Origin: Ricordea florida
Lineage: Eukaryota > Cnidaria > Anthozoa > Corallimorpharia > Ricordeidae
DNA: 64,000 nt
NCBI GenBank assembly: GCA_949710005.1
Contig: OX453279.1
Coordinates: forward strand, 11,143,378 to 11,207,377
Direction of reading: 5' to 3'
The position numbers were made by a program, and so were the translations under genes. The notes below the pieces were generated by a model. It ran no database searches. It was not told the DNA's origin and was given only the letters and a program-made list of their open reading frames with translations. Below are positions 37,201-49,800 of the stretch, in pieces. How positions within the stretch are numbered: position 1 is the first letter of the stretch; each line of letters starts with the position of its first letter.

Positions 37201-37812
37201 ATCTCTTATCTGCTTTTTTGCAAAAAATCTATAAGGCTGAGCGTCCTTGCAACCATCTCCTTGTATTGTATCTTGTCTTCAAAAACGACTACAATCACGA
37301 CATAAAATGCATTTTAAATTACATATTAAATGCTACAAGATGGTAAAAATTGCATGTTCATCACTAATCTGTGTAAGTAAGACTTATCAGATGAACTTTG
37401 GTACTGTCTGAGCAGTATGCTATAGAATTAGCTGCCTTAAGCAAATATCTTGACAGCCAAAATACAATACGATTGCGAATTACTATCAATTTGATTTCTT
37501 ACCAAGATGTTGCCCTTTCGTAATTACTAAGAATCTGCAAAGTTTTAGAATTGCAAAGATTCAATAGGCCAACGTATGATAAGATATCTTTTATTTTAGG
37601 GCATATAGGCAATTGGTCGAGGTGCGCATGCGTAGTAACTAAAAGTAGTTTCCTTAAATCACATGGAAATCTAATCGTTGCAATTAAAATTTTATTCGTC
37701 ATCCAAAGCTGAGTCTATATCCTACTATAACATATAGATAAAACATCCAAAATGATTCCATAACTTACCCTCCTAGATGACGGTCTTTCTGCCCATACAA
37801 TCTCTTATATGG
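34214..37812. repeat. Hexamer A-B'-C-(D/B)-C-D (3.6 kb)
   Basis: Starts are A 34214, B' 34814, C 35417, D/B 36016, C 36615 and D 37215. The D/B monomer is D through gtcgaggtg and aaaagtag, then B from cttaagtcac (about 36457) with acacatag, aaatattcg and the B ending. Because B leads into C, the cycle repeats C-D. The last D opens atctgc before its T-run. Confidence 0.93.
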
Positions 37813-40800
37813 TTTTTTGACAAAAAATCTATAAGGCTGAGCTTCCTTGCAACCATCTCTTGGTATTTGTTTCTTGTCTTCAAAAATGACTATAATCACG
37901 ACATAAAATGCATTTTAAATTACATATTAAATGCTACAAGATGGTAAAAATTGCATGTTCATCACTAACCTGTGTAATTAAGACTTATCAGAAGAACTTT
38001 GGTACTGTCTGAGCAGTATGCTATAGAGTTAGCTGCCTTAAGCAAATATCTCAACAGCCAAAATACAATACAATATCGAATTACTATCAATTTGATTTCT
38101 TACCTAGATGTTGCCCTTTCGTAATTAGTAAAAATCTGCAAAGTTTTAGAATTGCAAAGATTCGGTAGGCCGACGTATGATAGAATATCTTTAATTTTAA
38201 GGCATATAGGCAATTGGTCGAAGTGCGCATGCGTAGTAACTAAAAGTAGTTTCCTTAAATCACATGGAAATCTAATTGCTGCAGTTAAAATTTTATTCGT
38301 CATTCAAAGCTGAGTCTATATCCTACTATAACATATAGATAAAACATTCAAAATGATGCGATAACTTACCCCCTTAGATGACGGTCCTTCTGCCCATACA
38401 ATCTCTTATCTGTTTTTTTTTGCAAAAATTCTATAAGGCTTAGCTTTCTTGCAACCATCTCTTGGTATTGTCTCTTGTCTTAAAAAATGACTACAATCAC
38501 GAGATAAAATGCATTTTAAATTACATTTTAAATGCTACAAGATGGTAAAAATTGCATGTTCATCACTAATCTGTGTAATAAAGACTTATCAGATAAACTT
38601 TGGTACTGTCTGAGCAGTATGCTATAGAATTAGCTGCCTTAAGCAAATATCTTGACAGCCAAAATACAATACGATTGCGAATTACTATTAATTTGATTTG
38701 TTACCTAGATGTTGCCCTTTCGTAATTAGTAAAAATCTGCAAAGTTTCAGAATTGCAAAGATTCGGTAGGCCGACGTATGATAGAATATCTTTCATTTTA
38801 AGGCATATAGGCAATTGGTCGAAGTGCGCATGCGTAGTAACTAAAACTAGTTTCCTTAAGTCACATGGAAATCTAATCGTTGCAATTAAAATTTTATTCG
38901 TCATCCAAAGCTGAGTCTATATCCTACTATAACACATAGATAAAACATCCAAAAATATTCGATAACTTACCCTCCTAGATGATGGTCCCTCTGCCCATAA
39001 AATCTCTTATATGGTTTTTGACAAAAATCTATAAGGCTGAGCTTCCTTGCAACCATCTCTTGGTATTTGTTTCTTGTCTTCAAAAATGACTATAATCACG
39101 ACATAAAATGCATTTTAAATTACATATTAAATGCTACAAGATGGTAAAAATTGCATGTTCATCACTAATCTGTGTAATTAAGACTTATCAGAAGAACTTT
39201 GCTACTGTCTGAGCAGTATGCTATAGAGTTAGCTGCCTTAAGCAAATATCTTAAAAGCCAAAATACAATACGATTGCGAATTACTATCAATTTGATTTCT
39301 TACCTAGATGTTGCCCTTTCGTAATTAGTAAAAATCTGCAAAGTTTTAGAATTGCAAAGATTCGGTAGGTCGACGTATGATAGAATATCTTTCATTTTAA
39401 GGCATATAGGCAATTGGTCGAAGTGCGCATGCGTAGTAACTAAAACTAGTTTCCTTAAATCACATGGAAATCTAATCGCTGCAGTTAAAGTTTTATTCGT
39501 CATCCAAAGCTCAGTCTATATCCTACTATAACATATAGATAAATCATTCAAAATGATTCGATAACTTACCCTCTTAGATGACGGTCCTTCTGCCCATACA
39601 ATCTCTTATCTGGTTTTTTGCAAAAAATCTATAAGGCTGAGCGTCCTTGCAACCATCTCCTTGTATTGTATCTTGTCTTCAAAAACGATTACAATCACGA
39701 CATAAAATGCATTTTAAATTACATATTAAATGCTACAAGATGGTAAAAATTGCATGTTCATCACTAATCTGTGTAAGTAAGACTTATCAGATGAACTTTG
39801 GTACTGTCTGAGCAGTATGCTATAGAATTAGCTGCCTTAAGCAAATATCTTGACAGCCAAAATACAATACGATTGCGAATTACTATTAATTTGATTTGTT
39901 ACCTAGATGTTGCCCTTTCGTAATTAGTAAAAATCTGCAAAGTTTCAGAATTGCAAAGATTCGGTAGGCCGACGTATGATAGAATATCTTTCATTTTAAG
40001 GCATATAGGCATTTGGTCGAAGTGCGCATGCGTAGTAACTAAAACTAGTTTCCTTAAGTCACATGGAAATCTAATCGTTGCAATTAAAATTTTATTCGTC
40101 ATCCAAAGCTGAGTCTATATCCTACTATAACACATAGATAAAACATCCAAAAATATTCGATAACTTACCCTCCTAGATGATGGTCCCTCTGCCCATAAAA
40201 TCTCTTATATGGTTTTTGACAAAAATCTATAAGGCTGAGCTTCCTTGCAACCATCTCTTGGTATTTGTTTCTTGTCTTCAAAAATGACTATAATCACGAC
40301 ATAAAATGCATTTTAAATTACATATTAAATGCTACAAGATGGTAAAAATTGCATGTTCATCACTAATCTGTGTAATTAAGACTTATCAGAAGAACTTTGC
40401 TACTGTCTGAGCAGTATGCTATAGAGTTAGCTGCCTTAAGCAAATATCTTAAAAGCCAAAATACAATACGATTGCGAATTACTATCAATTTGATTTCTTA
40501 CCTAGATGTTGCCCTTTCGTAATTAGTAAAAATCTGCAAAGTTTTAGAATTGCAAAGATTCGGTAGGTCGACGTATGATAGAATATCTTTCATTTTAAGG
40601 CATATAGGCAATTGGTCGAAGTGCGCATGCGTAGTAACTAAAACTAGTTTCCTTAAATCACATGGAAATCTAATCGCTGCAGTTAAAGTTTTATTCGTCA
40701 TCCAAAGCTCAGTCTATATCCTACTATAACATATAGATAAATCATTCAAAATGATTCGATAACTTACCCTCTTAGATGACGGTCCTTCTGCCCATACAAT

Positions 40801-42608
40801 CTCTTATCTGGTTTTTTGCAAAAAATCTATAAGGCTGAGCGTCCTTGCAACCATCTCCTTGTATTGTATCTTGTCTTCAAAAACGATTACAATCACGACA
40901 TAAAATGCATTTTAAATTACATATTAAATGCTACAAGATGGTAAAAATTGCATGTTCATCACTAATCTGTGTAAGTAAGACTTATCAGATGAACTTTGGT
41001 ACTGTCTGAGCAGTATGCTATAGAATTAGCTGCCTTAAGCAAATATCTTGACAGCCAAAATACAATACGATTGCGAATTACTATTAATTTGATTTGTTAC
41101 CTAGATGTTGCCCTTTCGTAATTAGTAAAAATCTGCAAAGTTTCAGAATTGCAAAGATTCGGTAGGCCGACGTATGATAGAATATCTTTCATTTTAAGGC
41201 ATATAGGCAATTGGTCGAAGTGCGCATGCGTAGTAACTAAAACTAGTTTCCTTAAGTCACATGGAAATCTAATCGTTGCAATTAAAATTTTATTCGTCAT
41301 CCAAAGCTGAGTCTATATCCTACTATAACACATAGATAAAACATCCAAAAATATTCGATAACTTACCCTCCTAGATGATGGTCCCTCTGCCCATAAAATC
41401 TCTTATATGGTTTTTGACAAAAATCTATAAGGCTGAGCTTCCTTGCAACCATCTCTTGGTATTTGTTTCTTGTCTTCAAAAATGACTATAATCACGACAT
41501 AAAATGCATTTTAAATTACATATTAAATGCTACAAGATGGTAAAAATTGCATGTTCATCACTAATCTGTGTAATTAAGACTTATCAGAAGAACTTTGCTA
41601 CTGTCTGAGCAGTATGCTATAGAGTTAGCTGCCTTAAGCAAATATCTTAAAAGCCAAAATACAATACGATTGCGAATTACTATCAATTTGATTTCTTACC
41701 TAGATGTTGCCCTTTCGTAATTAGTAAAAATCTGCAAAGTTTTAGAATTGCAAAGATTCGGTAGGTCGACGTATGATAGAATATCTTTCATTTTAAGGCA
41801 TATAGGCAATTGGTCGAAGTGCGCATGCGTAGTAACTAAAACTAGTTTCCTTAAATCACATGGAAATCTAATCGCTGCAGTTAAAGTTTAATTCGTCATC
41901 CAAAGCTGAGTCTATATCCTACTATAACATATAGATAAATCATTCAAAATGATTCGATAACTTACCCTCTTAGATGACGGTCCTTCTGCCCATACAATCT
42001 CTTATCTGGTTTTTTGCAAAAAATCTATAAGGCTAAGCGTCCTTGCAACCATCTCCTTGTATTGTATCTTGTCTTCAAAAACGACTACAATCACGACATA
42101 AAATGCATTTTAAATTACATATTAAATGCTACAAGATGGTAAAAATTGCATGTTCATCACTAATCTGTGTAAGTAAGACTTATCAGATGAACTTTGGTAC
42201 TGTCTGAGCAGTATGCTATAGAATTAGCTGCCTTAAGCAAATATCTTGACAGCCAAAATACAATACGATTGCGAATTACTATCAATTTGATTTCTTACCA
42301 AGATGTTGCCCTTTCGTAATTACTAAGAATCTGCAAAGTTTTAGAATTGCAAAGATTCAATAGGCCAACGTATGATAAGATATCTTTTATTTTAGGGCAT
42401 ATAGGCAATTGGTCGAGGTGCGCATGCGTAGTAACTAAAAGTAGTTTCCTTAAATCACATGGAAATCTAATCGTTGCAATTAAAATTTTATTCGTCATCC
42501 AAAGCTGAGTCTATATCCTACTATAACATATAGATAAAACATCCAAAATGATTCCATAACTTACCCTCCTAGATGACGGTCTTTCTGCCCATACAATCTC
42601 TTATATGG
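37813..42608. repeat. Octamer A-B'-C'-(D/B)-C'-(D/B)-C-D (4.8 kb)
   Basis: Starts are A 37813, B' 38413, C' 39015, D/B 39615, C' 40213, D/B 40812, C 41411 and D 42010. The C'-(D/B) dimer is present twice at an offset of 1198 bp with shared private markers: ctcagtc in C', aaacgattac in the 5' part of D/B, and ggtccctctg at the B-type 3' ends. The D/B join lies around 39830-39884, between the D-type gacagcc region and tattaatttgatttgtt. Confidence 0.92.
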
Positions 42609-44409
42609 TTTTTTGACAAAAAATCTATAAGGCTGAGCTTCCTTGCAACCATCTCTTGGTATTTGTTTCTTGTCTTCAAAAATGACTATAATCACGACAT
42701 AAAATGCATTTTAAATTACATATTAAATGCTACAAGATGGTAAAAATTGCATGTTCATCACTAACCTGTGTAATTAAGACTTATCAGAAGAACTTTGGTA
42801 CTGTCTGAGCAGTATGCTATAGAGTTAGCTGCCTTAAGCAAATATCTCAACAGCCAAAATACAATACAATATCGAATTACTATCAATTTGATTTCTTACC
42901 TAGATGTTGCCCTTTCGTAATTAGTAAAAATCTGCAAAGTTTTAGAATTGCAAAGATTCGGTAGGCCGACGTATGATAGAATATCTTTAATTTTAAGGCA
43001 TATAGGCAATTGGTCGAAGTGCGCATGCGTAGTAACTAAAAGTAGTTTCCTTAAATCACATGGAAATCTAATTGCTGCAGTTAAAATTTTATTCGTCATT
43101 CAAAGCTGAGTCTATATCCTACTATAACATATAGATAAAACATTCAAAATGATGCGATAACTTACCCCCTTAGATGACGGTCCTTCTGCCCATACAATCT
43201 CTTATCTGTTTTTTTTTGCAAAAATTCTATAAGGCTTAGCTTTCTTGCAACCATCTCTTGGTATTGTCTCTTGTCTTAAAAAATGACTACAATCACGAGA
43301 TAAAATGCATTTTAAATTACATTTTAAATGCTACAAGATGGTAAAAATTGCATGTTCATCACTAATCTGTGTAATAAAGACTTATCAGATAAACTTTGGT
43401 ACTGTCTGAGCAGTATGCTATAGAATTAGCTGCCTTAAGCAAATATCTTGACAGCCAAAATACAATACGATTGCGAATTACTATTAATTTGATTTGTTAC
43501 CTAGATGTTGCCCTTTCGTAATTAGTAAAAATCTGCAAAGTTTCAGAATTGCAAAGATTCGGTAGGCCGACGTATGATAGAATATCTTTCATTTTAAGGC
43601 ATATAGGATATTGGTCGAAGTGCGCATGCGTAGTAACTAAAACTAGTTTCCTTAAATCACATGGAAATCTAATCGTTGCAATTAAAATTTTATTCGTCAT
43701 CCAAAGCTGAGTCTATATCCTACTATAACACATAGATAAAACATCCAAAAATATTCGATAACTTACCCTCCTAGATGATGGTCCCTCTGCCCATAAAATC
43801 TCTTATATGGTTTTTGACAAAAATCTATAAGGCTGAGCTTCCTTGCAACCATCTCTTGGTATTTGTTTCTTGTCTTCAAAAATGACTATAATCACGACAT
43901 AAAATGCATTTTAAATTACATATTAAATGCTACAAGATGGTAAAAATTGCATGTTCATCACTAATCTGTGTAAGTAAGACTTATCAGATGAACTTTGGTA
44001 CTGTCTGAGCAGTATGCTATAGAATTAGCTGCCTTAAGCAAATATCTTGACAGCCAAAATACAATACGATTGCGAATTACTATCAATTTGATTTCTTACC
44101 AAGATGTTGCCCTTTCGTAATTACTAAGAATCTGCAAAGTTTTAGAATTGCAAAGATTCAATAGGCCAACGTATGATAAGATATCTTTTATTTTAGGGCA
44201 TATAGGCAATTGGTCGAGGTGCGCATGCGTAGTAACTAAAAGTAGTTTCCTTAAATCACATGGAAATCTAATCGTTGCAATTAAAATTTTATTCGTCATC
44301 CAAAGCTGAGTCTATATCCTACTATAACATATAGATAAAACATCCAAAATGATTCCATAACTTACCCTCCTAGATGACGGTCTTTCTGCCCATACAATCT
44401 CTTATATGG
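42609..44409. repeat. Trimer A-B'-(C/D) (1801 bp)
   Basis: Starts are A 42609, B' 43209 and C/D 43811. The C/D monomer opens like C and becomes D between the actataatcacgac block and gtgtaagtaag (about 43971), so one monomer is lost from the cycle. B' carries ataggatattgg (about 43604) and ggtccctctg. Confidence 0.92.
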
Positions 44410-46809
44410 TTTTTTGACAAAAAATCTATAAGGCTGAGCTTCCTTGCAACCATCTCTTGGTATTTGTTTCTTGTCTTCAAAAATGACTATAATCACGACA
44501 TAAAATGCATTTTAAATTACATATTAAATGCTACAAGATGGTAAAAATTGCATGTTCATCACTAACCTGTGTAATTAAGACTTATCAGAAGAACTTTGGT
44601 ACTGTCTGAGCAGTATGCTATAGAGTTAGCTGCCTTAAGCAAATATCTCAACAGCCAAAATACAATACAATATCGAATTACTATCAATTTGATTTCTTAC
44701 CTAGATGTTGCCCTTTCGTAATTAGTAAAAATCTGCAAAGTTTTAGAATTGCAAAGATTCGGTAGGCCGACGTATGATAGAATATCTTTAATTTTAAGGC
44801 ATATAGGCAATTGGTCGAAGTGCGCATGCGTAGTAACTAAAAGTAGTTTCCTTAAATCACATGGAAATCTAATTGCTGCAGTTAAAATTTTATTCGTCAT
44901 TCAAAGCTGAGTCTATATCCTACTATAACATATAGATAAAACATTCAAAATGATGCGATAACTTACCCCCTTAGATGACGGTCCTTCTGCCCATACAATC
45001 TCTTATCTGTTTTTTTTTGCAAAAATTCTATAAGGCTTAGCTTTCTTGCAACCATCTCTTGGTATTGTCTCTTGTCTTAAAAAATGACTACAATCACGAG
45101 ATAAAATGCATTTTAAATTACATTTTAAATGCTACAAGATGGTAAAAATTGCATGTTCATCACTAATCTGTGTAATAAAGACTTATCAGATAAACTTTGG
45201 TACTGTCTGAGCAGTATGCTATAGAATTAGCTGCCTTAAGCAAATATCTTGACAGCCAAAATACAATACGATTGCGAATTACTATTAATTTGATTTGTTA
45301 CCTAGATGTTGCCCTTTCGTAATTAGTAAAAATCTGCAAAGTTTCAGAATTGCAAAGATTCGGTAGGCCGACGTATGATAGAATATCTTTCATTTTAAGG
45401 CATATAGGATATTGGTCGAAGTGCGCATGCGTAGTAACTAAAACTAGTTTCCTTAAATCACATGGAAATCTAATCGTTGCAATTAAAATTTTATTCGTCA
45501 TCCAAAGCTGAGTCTATATCCTACTATAACACATAGATAAAACATCCAAAAATATTCGATAACTTACCCTCCTAGATGATGGTCCCTCTGCCCATAAAAT
45601 CTCTTATATGGTTTTTGACAAAAATCTATAAGGCTGAGCTTCCTTGCAACCATCTCTTGGTATTTGTTTCTTGTCTTCAAAAATGACTATAATCACGACA
45701 TAAAATGCATTTTAAATTACATATTAAATGCTACAAGATGGTAAAAATTGCATGTTCATCACTAATCTGTGTAATTAAGACTTATCAGAAGAACTTTGCT
45801 ACTGTCTGAGCAGTATGCTATAGAGTTAGCTGCCTTAAGCAAATATCTTAAAAGCCAAAATACAATACGATTGCGAATTACTATCAATTTGATTTCTTAC
45901 CTAGATGTTGCCCTTTCGTAATTAGTAAAAATCTGCAAAGTTTTAGAATTGCAAAGATTCGGTAGGTCGACGTATGATAGAATATCTTTCATTTTAAGGC
46001 ATATAGGCAATTGGTCGAAGTGCGCATGCGTAGTAACTAAAACTAGTTTCCTTAAATCACATGGAAATCTAATCGCTGCAGTTAAAGTTTAATTCGTCAT
46101 CCAAAGCTGAGTCTATATCCTACTATAACATATAGATAAATCATTCAAAATGATTCGATAACTTACCCTCTTAGATGACGGTCCTTCTGCCCATACAATC
46201 TCTTATCTGGTTTTTTGCAAAAAATCTATAAGGCTGAGCGTCCTTGCAACCATCTCCTTGTATTGTATCTTGTCTTCAAAAACGACTACAATCACGACAT
46301 AAAATGCATTTTACATTACATATTAAATGCTACAAGATGGTAAAAATTGCATGTTCATCACTAATCTGTGTAAGTAAGACTTATCAGATGAACTTTGGTA
46401 CTGTCTGAGCAGTATGCTATAGAATTAGCTGCCTTAAGCAAATATCTTGACAGCCAAAATACAATACGATTGCGAATTACTATCAATTTGATTTCTTACC
46501 AAGATGTTGCCCTTTCGTAATTACTAAGAATCTGCAAAGTTTTAGAATTGCAAAGATTCAATAGGCCAACGTATGATAAGATATCTTTTATTTTAGGGCA
46601 TATAGGCAATTGGTCGAGGTGCGCATGCGTAGTAACTAAAAGTAGTTTCCTTAAATCACATGGAAATCTAATCGTTGCAATTAAAATTTTATTCGTCATC
46701 CAAAGCTGAGTCTATATCCTACTATAACATATAGATAAAACATCCAAAATGATTCCATAACTTACCCTCCTAGATGACGGTCTTTCTGCCCATACAATCT
46801 CTTATATGG
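44410..46809. repeat. Higher-order unit A-B'-C-D (2400 bp)
   Basis: Starts are A 44410, B' 45010, C 45612 and D 46211. A and B' repeat the private features of the preceding trimer (ataggatattgg, ggtccctctg). D carries the ttttacattacat marker seen at 31312 and 33713. Confidence 0.93.
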
Positions 46810-49800
46810 TTTTTTGACAAAAAATCTATAAGGCTGAGCTTCCTTGCAACCATCTCTTGGTATTTGTTTCTTGTCTTCAAAAATGACTATAATCACGACA
46901 TAAAATGCATTTTAAATTACATATTAAATGCTACAAGATGGTAAAAATTGCATGTTCATCACTAACCTGTGTAATTAAGACTTATCAGAAGAACTTTGGT
47001 ACTGTCTGAGCAGTATGCTATAGAGTTAGCTGCCTTAAGCAAATATCTCAACAGCCAAAATACAATACAATATCGAATTACTATCAATTTGATTTCTTAC
47101 CAAGATGTTGCCCTTTCGTAATTAGTAAAAATCTGCAAAGTTTTAGAATTGCAAAGATTCGGTAGGCCGACGTATGATAGAATATCTTTAATTTTAAGGC
47201 ATATAGGCAATTGGTCGAAGTGCGCATGCGTAGTAACTAAAAGTAGTTTCCTTAAATCACATGGAAATCTAATTGCTGCAGTTAAAATTTTATTCGTCAT
47301 TCAAAGCTGAGTCTATATCCTACTATAACATATAGATAAAACATTCAAAATGATGCGATAACTTACCCCCTTAGATGACGGTCCTTCTGCCCATACAATC
47401 TCTTATCTGTTTTTTTTTGCAAAAATTCTATAAGGCTTAGCTTTCTTGCAACCATCTCTTGGTATTGTCTCTTGTCTTAAAAAATGACTACAATCACGAG
47501 ATAAAATGCATTTTAAATTACATTTTAAATGCTACAAGATGGTAAAAATTGCATGTTCATCACTAATCTGTGTAATAAAGACTTATCAGATAAACTTTGG
47601 TACTGTCTGAGCAGTATGCTATAGAATTAGCTGCCTTAAGCAAATATCTTGACAGCAAAAATACAATACGATTGCGAATTACTATCAATTTGATTTCTTA
47701 CCAAGATGTTGCCCTTTCGTAATTAGTAAAAATCTGCAAAGTTTTAGAATTGCAAACATTCGGTAGGTCGACGTATGATAGAATATCTTTCATTTTAAGG
47801 CATATAGGCAATTGGTCGAAGTGCGCATGCGTAGTAACTAAAACTAGTTTCCTTAAATCACATGGAAATCTAATCGCTGCAGTTAAAGTTTTATTCGTCA
47901 TCCAAAGCTCAGTCTATATCCTACTATAACATATAGATAAATCATTCAAAATGATTCGATAACTTACCCTCTTAGATGACGGTCCTTCTGCCCATACAAT
48001 CTCTTATCTGGTTTTTTGCAAAAAATCTATAAGGCTGAGCGTCCTTGCAACCATCTCCTTGTATTGTATCTTGTCTTCAAAAACGATTACAATCACGAGA
48101 TAAAATGCATTTTAAATTACATTTTAAATGCTACAAGATGGTAAAAATTGCATGTTCATCACTAATCTGTGTAATAAAGACTTATCAGATAAACTTTGGT
48201 ACTGTCTGAGCAGTATGCTATAGAATTAGCTGCCTTAAGCAAATATCTTGACAGCCAAAATACAATACGATTGCGAATTACTATTAATTTGATTTGTTAC
48301 CTAGATGTTGCCCTTTCGTAATTAGTAAAAATCTGCAAAGTCTCAGAATTGCAAAGATTCGGTAGGCCGACGTATGATAGAATATCTTTCATTTTAAGGC
48401 ATATAGGCAATTGGTCGAAGTGCGCATGCGTAGTAACTAAAACTAGTTTTTTTAAGTCACATGGAAATCTAATCGTTGCAGTTAAAATTTTATTCGTCAT
48501 CCAAAGCTGAGTCTATATCCTACTATAACACATAGATAAAACATCCAAAAATATTCGATAACTTACCCTCCTAGATGATGGTCCTTCTGCCCATAAAATC
48601 TCTTATATGGTTTTTGACAAAAATCTATAAGGCTGAGCTTCCTTGCAACCATCTCTTGGTATTTGTTTCTTGTCTTCAAAAATGACTATAATCACGACAT
48701 AAAATGCATTTTAAATTACATATTAAATGCTACAAGATGGTAAAAATTGCATGTTCATCACTAATCTGTGTAATTAAGACTTATCAGAAGAACTTTGCTA
48801 CTGTCTGAGCAGTATGCTATAGAGTTAGCTGCCTTAAGCAAATATCTTAAAAGCCAAAATACAATACGATTGCGAATTACTATCAATTTGATTTCTTACC
48901 TAGATGTTGCCCTTTCGTAATTAGTAAAAATCTGCAAAGTTTTAGAATTGCAAAGATTCGGTAGGCCGACGTATGATAGAATATCTTTAATTTTAAGGCA
49001 TATAGGCAATTGGTCGAAGTGCGCATGCGTAGTAACTAAAAGTAGTTTCCTTAAATCACATGGAAATCTAATTGCTGCAGTTAAAATTTTATTCGTCATT
49101 CAAAGCTGAGTCTATATCCTACTATAACATATAGATAAAACATTCAAAATGATGCGATAACTTACCCCCTTAGATGACGGTCCTTCTGCCCATACAATCT
49201 CTTATCTGTTTTTTTTTGCAAAAATTCTATAAGGCTTAGCTTTCTTGCAACCATCTCTTGGTATTGTCTCTTGTCTTAAAAAATGACTACAATCACGAGA
49301 TAAAATGCATTTTAAATTACATTTTAAATGCTACAAGATGGTAAAAATTGCATGTTCATCACTAATCTGTGTAATAAAGACTTATCAGATAAACTTTGGT
49401 ACTGTCTGAGCAGTATGCTATAGAATTAGCTGCCTTAAGCAAATATCTTGACAGCAAAAATACAATACGATTGCGAATTACTATCAATTTGATTTCTTAC
49501 CAAGATGTTGCCCTTTCGTAATTAGTAAAAATCTGCAAAGTTTTAGAATTGCAAACATTCGGTAGGTCGACGTATGATAGAATATCTTTCATTTTAAGGC
49601 ATATAGGCAATTGGTCGAAGTGCGCATGCGTAGTAACTAAAACTAGTTTCCTTAAATCACATGGAAATCTAATCGCTGCAGTTAAAGTTTTATTCGTCAT
49701 CCAAAGCTCAGTCTATATCCTACTATAACATATAGATAAATCATTCAAAATGATTCGATAACTTACCCTCTTAGATGACGGTCCTTCTGCCCATACAATC

